Program-made: the position numbers and the translations under genes
Shown: piece by piece, positions 4,986-9,485 of the stretch
Layout of the letters: every line of letters starts with the position of its first letter
Numbering within the stretch: the first letter of the stretch is position 1
Notes under the pieces: generated by a model
Databases searched by the model: none
Seen by the model: the letters and a program-made list of their open reading frames with translations, nothing else
Told to the model about the DNA's origin: nothing
Source: a virus
DNA: 20,910 nucleotides
Reading direction: 5' to 3' (one strand)
Virus record (IMG/VR): IMGVR_UViG_3300021197_001317
Coordinates: 1 to 20,910 of that record

Positions 4986-5187
4986 TGACTTTGTAAGAAA
5001 AAAGCTGTAACTTCGCCAAAGCTCTTTTAGCGATAAAGCTTCGAAGCTGTTTATATCGAAGTAGATGTCTTATAGAGTGCGTACACGCACTAGACAGAAA
5101 CTACTAAGCGTCACTCAATAAACGAAGCTGTGCATGGCGCAAGGACTGTGCTGATCTATAGTGTGTTTAAGGGTAAAAGAAATAACT

Positions 5188-5195
5188 TATATTTG
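5188..5195 (+). promoter_or_regulatory. Rightward promoter -7 box TATATTTG (near-leaderless)
   Basis: TATATTTG matches TAnnTTTG. A poor -33 element (TTTA near 5166) lies about 18 nt upstream. The ATG at 5200 is only 4 nt after the box, so the predicted transcript begins at or within a base or two of the start codon. Confidence 0.7.
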
Positions 5196-5199
5196 TCTT

Positions 5200-5346
5200 A
5201 TGTACGCAAAGAAGAAGAAGAAGCCGATGTACGGCAAAGGAGGTAAGGTTGTTTACGCTCAGGGAGGTAAGTTCCCAGACCTTACTGGCGACGGTAAAGT
5301 TACACTGGCCGATATCCTGAAGGGTAGAGGAGTAAAAAAAGATTGA
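5200..5346 (+). CDS. Small basic protein with EF-hand/dockerin-like loop, 48 aa
   Basis: The N-terminus is a lysine run (MYAKKKKKPM) followed by glycine-rich YGKGGKVVYAQGGK. The C-terminus holds DLTGDGKVTLADILKGRG, a calcium-loop pattern (D-x-T-G-D-G-x-V-T-x-x-D) as in one half of a dockerin or EF-hand. I have seen similar K/G-rich short proteins ending in 'GDGKVTxxDILxGRGV' in uncultured marine phages; no function is established. The start at 5200 is chosen over an upstream alternative at 5161 because the promoter box lies at 5188-5195. The stop overlaps the next ATG (TGATG). Confidence 0.75.
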   Translation: MYAKKKKKPMYGKGGKVVYAQGGKFPDLTGDGKVTLADILKGRGVKKD

Positions 5347-5897
5347 TGTCTCCAAAGAAAAAAGATCGGCGTAAGCCTAAGTACGCTAAAGCCGAGGGCA
5401 AAGAACAGTCTCCAGAAGAAAGGCTAGTTGACGCTATAGCTAGCCAGGAAAGAGGACCTGAATCATTGCTTTACTTGCTAGAGTCTATGCGGTCACCAAC
5501 CTCTACAGAACGAAGAGCAGAAGCATTTGATTCTAGTAGAAGATTCACCCCCATGGGTAGGTCTTTTGAGAAAAGCGGAAAAGCTATGTATCAAGGTCCT
5601 TCAGAGACCGAAGGTGAATACAGAGGCTCTGGTGCTCTCCCCACTAGACAGGATATATCAGAGATTACTGGTGGCAGAGGAGAGATGTCCTCTAGGGGTG
5701 AAATTCAAGTAGCTAAGATGCTAAGGGACCCAGGTGTAATGAGATTCTTTATGGACCTATACGGTGAGCCTGGAAAACAAAGAAGAGCAAGTACAGTTTC
5801 CCTCGGCGGAGGATCCAGAAGAGAAGATGATTGCCAGCCAGATAGAACTGGCAAGGTCCCTGCTAGCTGCAAAGGACAGAAGGATGCTTACAATTAA
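5346..5897 (+). CDS. Hypothetical charged protein, 183 aa
   Basis: A hydrophilic Lys/Arg/Glu/Ser-rich protein beginning MSPKKKDRRKPKYAKAEGKE, with short helical pieces (EERLVDAIASQE, SLLYLLESM, IQVAKMLRDPGVMRFFMDLY) and much low-complexity linker. No family is recognised. It could be a virion-associated or scaffold-like protein, judging only from composition. The ATG at 5346 shares an A with the preceding stop. The last 134 bases overlap another ORF in the +1 frame (5764-5904) that also looks like coding sequence. The C-terminus in this frame is glycine/Arg-rich and ends QKDAYN. Confidence 0.65.
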   Translation: MSPKKKDRRKPKYAKAEGKEQSPEERLVDAIASQERGPESLLYLLESMRSPTSTERRAEAFDSSRRFTPMGRSFEKSGKAMYQGPSETEGEYRGSGALPTRQDISEITGGRGEMSSRGEIQVAKMLRDPGVMRFFMDLYGEPGKQRRASTVSLGGGSRREDDCQPDRTGKVPASCKGQKDAYN

Positions 5898-5904
5898 TGG
5901 GTAG
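5764..5904 (+). CDS. Overlapping small helical protein, 46 aa (+1 frame, GTG start)
   Basis: In the +1 frame relative to the preceding gene, an uninterrupted ORF reads MSLENKEEQVQFPSAEDPEE and continues with KMIASQIELARSLLAAKDRR to the stop at 5902-5904. The regular amphipathic helix and acidic N-terminus look like genuine protein. There is no ATG; GTG at 5764 is the first usable start after an in-frame stop. The alternative is that this is the real C-terminus of 5346-5897 reached by a frameshift or a sequencing error. Confidence 0.5.
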   Translation: MSLENKEEQVQFPSAEDPEEKMIASQIELARSLLAAKDRRMLTING

Positions 5905-6043
5905 CAAGAACTACTTCAATCCGAGGCTTAAGCGAATTAACCCTGCGTATATTGCAGAGAAAAATAAATTCAATGAGGTTAAGCAAAAATCTAATGCTAA
6001 AAGAAGTGGTGAAGTCCAACACCGCGACAAGAAAAGGGATTGA
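5897..6043 (+). CDS. Small basic hypothetical protein, 48 aa
   Basis: The ORF reads MGSKNYFNPRLKRINPAYIA and continues to GEVQHRDKKRD. It is strongly basic and has no recognised family. The ATG shares bases with the TAA of the upstream gene (TAATG). It overlaps the N-terminal 71 bases of the endolysin gene in another frame. The composition and junction favour a real gene, but the overlap makes this only moderately certain. Confidence 0.5.
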   Translation: MGSKNYFNPRLKRINPAYIAEKNKFNEVKQKSNAKRSGEVQHRDKKRD

Positions 6044-6434
6044 CAACACCCCTGACCAGTGGGCAGTCAATAACCTACAAGCTGTAGCCGACCATATCTT
6101 CCAACCAATACGTGATCACTTCGGCGTACCCATCGGTATTACATCTGGGTTTAGGTGTAAGGAATTAAATAAAGCTGTTGGAGGGAGTAAGTATTCCCAG
6201 CACATGATTGGTGAAGCTTTAGATATCGACGCCGATATATATGGTCGCATTACCAATTCGGATATATTTAATTTCATAAAAGAAAATCTAGATTGGGATC
6301 AGATGATCTGGGAGTTTGGCGATGATGAGAACCCTGCCTGGATTCATGTGTCATTCAAAGAGAGCGGCGGGAACAGGAACCAGATAAAGAAAGCCCACAG
6401 GGACAAAAAAGGAGTGTACTACAGCATCATGTAG
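5973..6434 (+). CDS. M15 family peptidase, probable endolysin, 153 aa
   Basis: The N-terminus MRLSKNLMLKEVVKSNTATR is typical of the phage Peptidase_M15_3 (D-Ala-D-Ala carboxypeptidase-like) family. Zinc ligands are visible: His77 in SQHMIGEALD, Asp84 in the same motif (S-x-H-x-x-G-x-A-x-D), and His125 in AWIHVSF. Glu114 in WEFGD is a candidate active-site residue. The length is that of the single-domain family, with no signal peptide. It is expected to cut peptidoglycan cross-links at lysis. The start at 5973 is chosen by family alignment over an upstream ATG at 5952. No holin is recognised next to it, so lysis partners are not identified here. Confidence 0.9.
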   Translation: MRLSKNLMLKEVVKSNTATRKGIDNTPDQWAVNNLQAVADHIFQPIRDHFGVPIGITSGFRCKELNKAVGGSKYSQHMIGEALDIDADIYGRITNSDIFNFIKENLDWDQMIWEFGDDENPAWIHVSFKESGGNRNQIKKAHRDKKGVYYSIM

Positions 6435-6452
6435 TGGTAAAATTGGATTGTG

Positions 6453-6460
6453 TATATTCG
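6453..6460 (+). promoter_or_regulatory. Possible weak promoter box TATATTCG
   Basis: TATATTCG differs from TAnnTTTG at one position and lies 20 nt upstream of the ATG at 6480. No good -33 element is seen, so this is tentative. Confidence 0.35.
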
Positions 6461-6479
6461 CGATCCTAAATTTTTTACC

Positions 6480-6617
6480 ATGCAAGAAAAAGAAGAAGAC
6501 TTCAACGTAGACTTCCTGGATTCAGAGAGAGTTGAAAAGACCGAAGAGAAGGTCAAGAGCGGAAAGATTACATGCAATATCCACGCTCCAGAAGGATGCG
6601 AGAATTGCAGCGGCTAA
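6480..6617 (+). CDS. Small acidic Cys-containing protein, 45 aa
   Basis: The ORF begins MQEKEEDFNVDFLDSERVEK and ends with CNIHAPEGCENCSG. The C-H-C-C spacing could bind zinc like a minimal knuckle, but no named family fits. The ATG follows a possible TATATTCG box. Its stop codon overlaps the stop codon of the convergent minus-strand gene 6614-7033 by three bases, an unusually tight convergent junction without a terminator. Confidence 0.6.
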   Translation: MQEKEEDFNVDFLDSERVEKTEEKVKSGKITCNIHAPEGCENCSG

Positions 6618-7033
6618 AGTCCGTTATAGAAACGCTGTACAGCCAACCTACCTTTCTGAGATAAAGCATACCTAACCCTGTAATTAAATTTAGTCTCATC
6701 TCTGAACAGGTGGTCGTCCTCGTTTTGCGACGGCGTTAGTTTATCAAAGTGCTTGTACATGTACCCGTCATTCACCATCGGGTATATGAACCTTTCTGAT
6801 ATATTCTTTGCGCTCATTCCGTAATTATCAGCTGCCCAATAGATAGTGAAGAACTCCAGATCATACACGAACAGCATGAAGTTTAACCTAGCTCTAGTTA
6901 TGTCGGGATTGCTATCTAGAAAAGCATAAGTAGCACTCCTTATATTCTTAAGGTAATTATGTCCTACATACTTTTCTGGAAGCTTTGAAACCTCCCTAAA
7001 TAGTCGCGATTTTTTTACCGTTGACTTGGGCAT
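6614..7033 (-). CDS. Winged-helix-like (MarR-like) protein, 139 aa
   Basis: A basic N-terminus (MPKSTVKKSRLFREVSKLPE) is followed by helices and the segment YGMSAKNISERFIYPMVNDG, which looks like a helix-turn-helix recognition region. YRVRYALSQKGRLAVQRFYN then resembles the 'Y-x-L-T-x-x-G' end of a MarR-type wing. A DNA-binding regulator is plausible but not certain; a phage structural role was considered and looks less likely. The start at 7033 is used because a longer reading from a TTG at 7063 would start inside the opposing promoter box. It is the only leftward gene in the rightward arm and shares a promoter region with 7073-7381. Confidence 0.6.
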   Translation of the reverse strand: MPKSTVKKSRLFREVSKLPEKYVGHNYLKNIRSATYAFLDSNPDITRARLNFMLFVYDLEFFTIYWAADNYGMSAKNISERFIYPMVNDGYMYKHFDKLTPSQNEDDHLFRDETKFNYRVRYALSQKGRLAVQRFYNGL

Positions 7034-7046
7034 CTTCTTTGTGTCG

Positions 7047-7054
7047 TATATTTG
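7047..7054 (+). promoter_or_regulatory. Rightward promoter -7 box TATATTTG
   Basis: TATATTTG is preceded by TTG at 7026-7028 (18-nt spacer), fitting the Bacteroidota consensus well. Predicted start is about 7058, giving a leader of about 15 nt to the ATG at 7073. Confidence 0.75.
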
Positions 7055-7060
7055 ATTATA

Positions 7061-7068
7061 CAAATCTA
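7061..7068 (-). promoter_or_regulatory. Opposed leftward -7 box TAGATTTG
   Basis: On the minus strand TAGATTTG fits TAnnTTTG and lies 6 bp from the rightward box. Predicted start is about 7057, with a 23-nt leader to the ATG at 7033. No good -33 element is seen, so it is the weaker of the pair. The two boxes together form an inverted repeat that could also be an operator. Confidence 0.55.
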
Positions 7069-7072
7069 AACC

Positions 7073-7381
7073 ATGGACAAGAAGGACACGCTATTCTTTG
7101 CTGAAATGTATTCCTTAGTCAGGAAGATGGAGGAGACTATTGATGAGTTTGACATGAAGGACAGAACCATTGCTTCGATAGTTATAGGTCTTATCGATCT
7201 TGACTCAGTTGAGTACGGGGAGGTTGATGCTCAAATGAAAACAATGTACAGCTTTAACCTTCAAAGCAGAGAAGAGCTTGAGGCTGTTAAAGATGTCATG
7301 GATTCTACGTACAAGGACGACGACGACGATGACATAGACCTTGACGATCTTCTTGGTGGCCTTGGTATATCATTAAACTAA
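7073..7381 (+). CDS. Acidic hypothetical protein, 102 aa
   Basis: A helical protein ending in a poly-Asp stretch (YKDDDDDDIDLDDLLGGLG). It is not a recognised family. Such acidic tails can mimic DNA or dock basic partners, but that is inference. The start at 7073 lies 15 nt downstream of a predicted transcription start, and its stop overlaps the ATG of the next gene (TAATG), so it opens the 7073-8854 operon. It is transcribed opposite to the winged-helix-like gene from interleaved promoters. Confidence 0.7.
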   Translation: MDKKDTLFFAEMYSLVRKMEETIDEFDMKDRTIASIVIGLIDLDSVEYGEVDAQMKTMYSFNLQSREELEAVKDVMDSTYKDDDDDDIDLDDLLGGLGISLN

Positions 7382-7617
7382 TGGAAGGACTTATTAGAAA
7401 GATTGTGGTCGGAAAAGACCCCAAGAATGGAATGGCATATTATATCGGTATGCGAGCTGGCACTGGATCCATATCTGCTATTGTTATGGATGACGAGCAC
7501 CTATTCCGTTACCAGAAAAAGAGATACTTAATTTATATTGAACGTGATGGCTCAACCATGCTATGGAAGTCTATTGACTCCATGCCGTGCATGGTAGAGT
7601 TTGACCTTAATTTTTAA
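7381..7617 (+). CDS. Small beta-rich hypothetical protein, 78 aa
   Basis: Alternating strands (GLIRKIVVG, MAYYIGMRAG, SISAIVMDD, KRYLIYIE, MLWKSI, MVEFDLNF) suggest a small beta-barrel. No family is recognised and there is no membrane segment or signal. It is coupled to the previous gene by TAATG and followed 3 nt later by the GroES-like gene. Confidence 0.7.
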   Translation: MEGLIRKIVVGKDPKNGMAYYIGMRAGTGSISAIVMDDEHLFRYQKKRYLIYIERDGSTMLWKSIDSMPCMVEFDLNF

Positions 7618-7620
7618 TTC

Positions 7621-8205
7621 ATGAAGAGTTTAAACTCATTCGTCGTTCATGTACCTAAGAGGTATAACGACGAGATCAAAACAAAAAGTGGCCTTAAATT
7701 ATATTTAGACACTAAGTTCCAACCGTTTGAAAACAGAATCAATGAAGGAGAAGTTGTATCGGTACCTGCTAAATTTAAAACAGGGGTTGAGGTTGGCGAC
7801 ACCCTTTACTTCCATCATCTTGTTGTTTTGGAGGATGGTCAGCCTCTTCCTGTTAACGACGATCATTACGTTGTTCGTTACGATCCTGTCGTTGCCCTTA
7901 ATTGCCAAGCTATTTGCTACAAGTCTAAAAAAGACGGCAAAGTATATCCGCTCTCTACCTGGTCAATTCTTGAGCACGTTGAGCAGAAAAAAACGACTAA
8001 ATCGAATGTTATCGAAGTTATTGAGGTTAAGGAGAGAGAAGTTAAGACAGCTAAGGTCGCTTTTGATTCTGAAGGGCTGAAGACTATGGGGGTAAAGAAG
8101 GGGGATATCGTGGGTATTATTAAGGACTCGGACTACCCCTTTAACATAGACGGAAACAAATTATATAGGACTCGTATGCAAGACTTAATGTATATTGAGG
8201 CATAA
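7621..8205 (+). CDS. GroES-like co-chaperonin-fold protein, 194 aa
   Basis: The N-terminal part has a GroES-like outline: a short opening strand with a basic pair (VVHVPKRYND), a mobile-loop-like TKSGLKLYLDTKF with hydrophobic LYL, then EGEVVSVP and VEVGDTLYFHH. That matches the GroES order of 'G-x-V-x-x-V-G ... V-G-D-x-V-x-F'. The C-terminal end (VKKGDIVGIIKD, KLYRTRMQDLMYIEA) resembles the closing half of GroES, as if the fold were split by an insertion or duplicated. At 194 aa it is about twice host GroES length and longer than T4 gp31. Assisting host GroEL to fold capsid protein would be the expected role. The identification is by pattern only. Confidence 0.6.
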   Translation: MKSLNSFVVHVPKRYNDEIKTKSGLKLYLDTKFQPFENRINEGEVVSVPAKFKTGVEVGDTLYFHHLVVLEDGQPLPVNDDHYVVRYDPVVALNCQAICYKSKKDGKVYPLSTWSILEHVEQKKTTKSNVIEVIEVKEREVKTAKVAFDSEGLKTMGVKKGDIVGIIKDSDYPFNIDGNKLYRTRMQDLMYIEA

Positions 8206-8216
8206 ATTTAATTGAC

Positions 8217-8486
8217 ATGTTTGAAATGGATAAGGATCACCTCTGGCACTTGCTAGAGGAAGAAGAGTGTTTGCTTGCCGATGGATTTGATGATGCTGTA
8301 ATAGGCATTAGCCACCAGGCTCACGACGTATCAAGAGCTGTATACGATGTAAGAAAGATTATTGCTATCCTTTGTGAGGATGATGAGATGACCGACGAGG
8401 ATGCTATGGAACACTTTGAGTACAATATAGCTGGGGCATACTTAGGGCCTAAGACGCCGATATTTGTTTTTGGGTATGGCGAGTAA
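8217..8486 (+). CDS. Conserved phage hypothetical protein, 89 aa
   Basis: An acidic helical protein whose C-terminus (EDAMEHFEYNIAGAYLGPKT, then PIFV) matches a small family I know from many phages and some prophages ('D-A-x-E-x-F-x-F-N-x-x-G-A-x-x-G-x-x-T-P-x-F'). No function is established; it usually sits among small packaging-proximal or replication genes. Its end overlaps the ATG of 8476-8763 by 11 nt. Confidence 0.8.
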   Translation: MFEMDKDHLWHLLEEEECLLADGFDDAVIGISHQAHDVSRAVYDVRKIIAILCEDDEMTDEDAMEHFEYNIAGAYLGPKTPIFVFGYGE

Positions 8487-8763
8487 CTTCACTACAATTA
8501 GCGCCTCCAAGAGCCTAATGAAAAGCATGGAGGTCGCTATTAACAATATGATCGAAGAGATAAAAAAGCCCGTCGATCCAGATGCTGGGGGATCAGCCAG
8601 AAAAGCTGAACTTCAATCAATAAAGCAAACAGCCGTAGACTGTAAGGAGCTTATCGTTGAGAGACAACGGTTAGAGCAAATGATTAAAGAACTACAAACC
8701 AATGGACAAATCGAACAAGACAAAGACTACTCAGGGGGATTTGCAGAGAAGTTCTCAAAATGA
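8476..8763 (+). CDS. Coiled-coil protein upstream of terminase, 95 aa
   Basis: The protein starts MASNFTTISASKSLMKSMEV and carries a long charged helix (ARKAELQSIKQTAVDCKELI, then VERQRLEQMIKELQ) suited to a coiled coil. A small terminase subunit is an option from size, helix and position before the large terminase, but no DNA-binding motif is clear. ATG 8476 is chosen over TTG 8464. The 3' end overlaps a 50-codon ORF (8702-8854) in another frame. Confidence 0.65.
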   Translation: MASNFTTISASKSLMKSMEVAINNMIEEIKKPVDPDAGGSARKAELQSIKQTAVDCKELIVERQRLEQMIKELQTNGQIEQDKDYSGGFAEKFSK

Positions 8764-8854
8764 TGCCACTGGACTTATATACTGGGGTGACTACAACTTT
8801 GACAATCAGTCAGTTACCACCGATCATCTAATAGTTCGCTTTAACTTAAGTTGA
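8702..8854 (+). CDS. Small overlapping protein, 50 aa
   Basis: In a frame different from 8476-8763, an ATG at 8702 opens an ORF reading MDKSNKTKTTQGDLQRSSQN, then DATGLIYWGDYNFDNQSVTT and DHLIVRFNLS. The second half looks like a genuine beta-strand protein and fills the otherwise empty gap up to the HNH gene. An in-frame stop at 8681-8683 rules out a longer form. It overlaps the previous gene by 62 nt. Family unknown. Confidence 0.55.
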   Translation: MDKSNKTKTTQGDLQRSSQNDATGLIYWGDYNFDNQSVTTDHLIVRFNLS

Positions 8855-8866
8855 TCCCCACTCAGC

Positions 8867-9214
8867 ATGGCCTATAAGAATAAAGAAGATCAGGCTCGTG
8901 CTGCGCTGAAACACTACGAAAAAAACAAGGCTAAGATAAAAGAGAGGTCTAAGAAGAGAAACATTAATCAACGAAATAAAAATAAAGATTTCGTCGATAG
9001 GGTAAAAAGAAAATCCAAATGTTTGGATTGTGGTGAGGGGAACCCCGTCGTATTAGATTTTGACCACGTAAGGGGTGAGAAAAGAGCCAACATATCAGAC
9101 ATGGTTCGTTGGTCTTACTCTATAGATACGATAAAAAAAGAGATTAGAAAGTGTGAGGTCAGGTGCTCAAACTGTCATCGCAAAAAAACACATGAGAGAA
9201 GAATGCACCAGTAG
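8867..9214 (+). CDS. HNH endonuclease-like protein, 115 aa
   Basis: A Lys/Arg-rich helical N-terminus (residues 1-50) precedes zinc-binding C52-x-x-C55, then VLDFDHVRGEKR with D64 and H67 as the HNH active-site entry, and C96, C100-x-x-C103 and H104 in VRCSNCHRKKTHE. This is the short phage HNH form seen as free-standing homing-type or packaging-associated nucleases. Next to the large terminase it could assist packaging, or be a selfish element. The stop codon lies inside the tRNA-Arg gene: the last three codons and stop share 10 nt with the tRNA 5' end. Confidence 0.85.
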   Translation: MAYKNKEDQARAALKHYEKNKAKIKERSKKRNINQRNKNKDFVDRVKRKSKCLDCGEGNPVVLDFDHVRGEKRANISDMVRWSYSIDTIKKEIRKCEVRCSNCHRKKTHERRMHQ

Positions 9215-9278
9215 CTCAGTTGGATAGAGCATCTGCCTTCTAAGCAGACGGTCACAGGTTCGAACCCTGTCTGGTGTA
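9205..9278 (+). tRNA. tRNA-Arg (anticodon UCU)
   Basis: A complete cloverleaf is seen. Acceptor GCACCAG/CTGGTGT has one G-U pair; the D stem is GCTC/GAGC. The anticodon stem TCTGC/GCAGA carries loop CTTCTAA with anticodon TCT (reads AGA, and AGG by wobble). The T stem ACAGG/CCTGT carries TTCGAAC, and the discriminator is A. CCA is not encoded. AGA and AGG are frequent in the neighbouring late genes, so the tRNA probably supports phage codon use. Its first 10 bases overlap the HNH gene end, so it must be processed out of the same transcript. Confidence 0.96.
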
Positions 9279-9296
9279 CGAATTAAATTAAACAAC

Positions 9297-9485
9297 ATGC
9301 CCGATCTAATTTGCAAAGAATGTAAAGCAGAGAAATCTGTAAGAAGCCTCACTATGAAATTTAAAGACGGTAGTGTTTACTACCCTGAAGGACAGTGTGA
9401 GTGTGGCCACCAAATGGAGATCAAAAACCCTAAAGAAGGTGTACCTTCGCTGGGTAGAATGGACTCACATGGACAGAGCTACTGA
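9297..9485 (+). CDS. Small zinc-ribbon protein, 62 aa
   Basis: C6-x-x-C9 in LICKECK and C34-x-C36-x-H38 in QCECGHQME give a likely zinc site. The tail GVPSLGRMDSHGQ is a pattern I associate with small proteins found just before phage large terminase genes. A packaging-related role is inferred from position only. Its TGA overlaps the terminase ATG (TGATG). Confidence 0.75.
   Translation: MPDLICKECKAEKSVRSLTMKFKDGSVYYPEGQCECGHQMEIKNPKEGVPSLGRMDSHGQSY

Larger units (their letters stand above)
4463..5187. other. Gene-poor control region between leftward and rightward arms
   Basis: About 725 bases without a convincing gene. Visible structures are a 12-nt palindrome TACTACGTAGTA (4485-4496), hairpins TCACCC/GGGTGA (4598-4612), GACCC/GGGTC (4785-4798) and AGTGCG/CGCACT (5076-5091), and a 12-nt palindrome AGCTTCGAAGCT (5037-5048). 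A near-direct repeat (4898-4919 and 4962-4985) is listed separately. A 27-residue plus-strand ORF (4524-4607) exists but is not convincing. Position and structure suit a transcriptional control region or replication origin, or a non-coding RNA. I cannot tell which. Confidence 0.6.

Noticed and set aside
9167-9352. Minus-strand 61-residue ORF containing RVRTCDRLLRRQMLYPTELL
   Set aside because: This peptide is the translation of the antisense strand of the tRNA-Arg gene, a common false annotation in databases.
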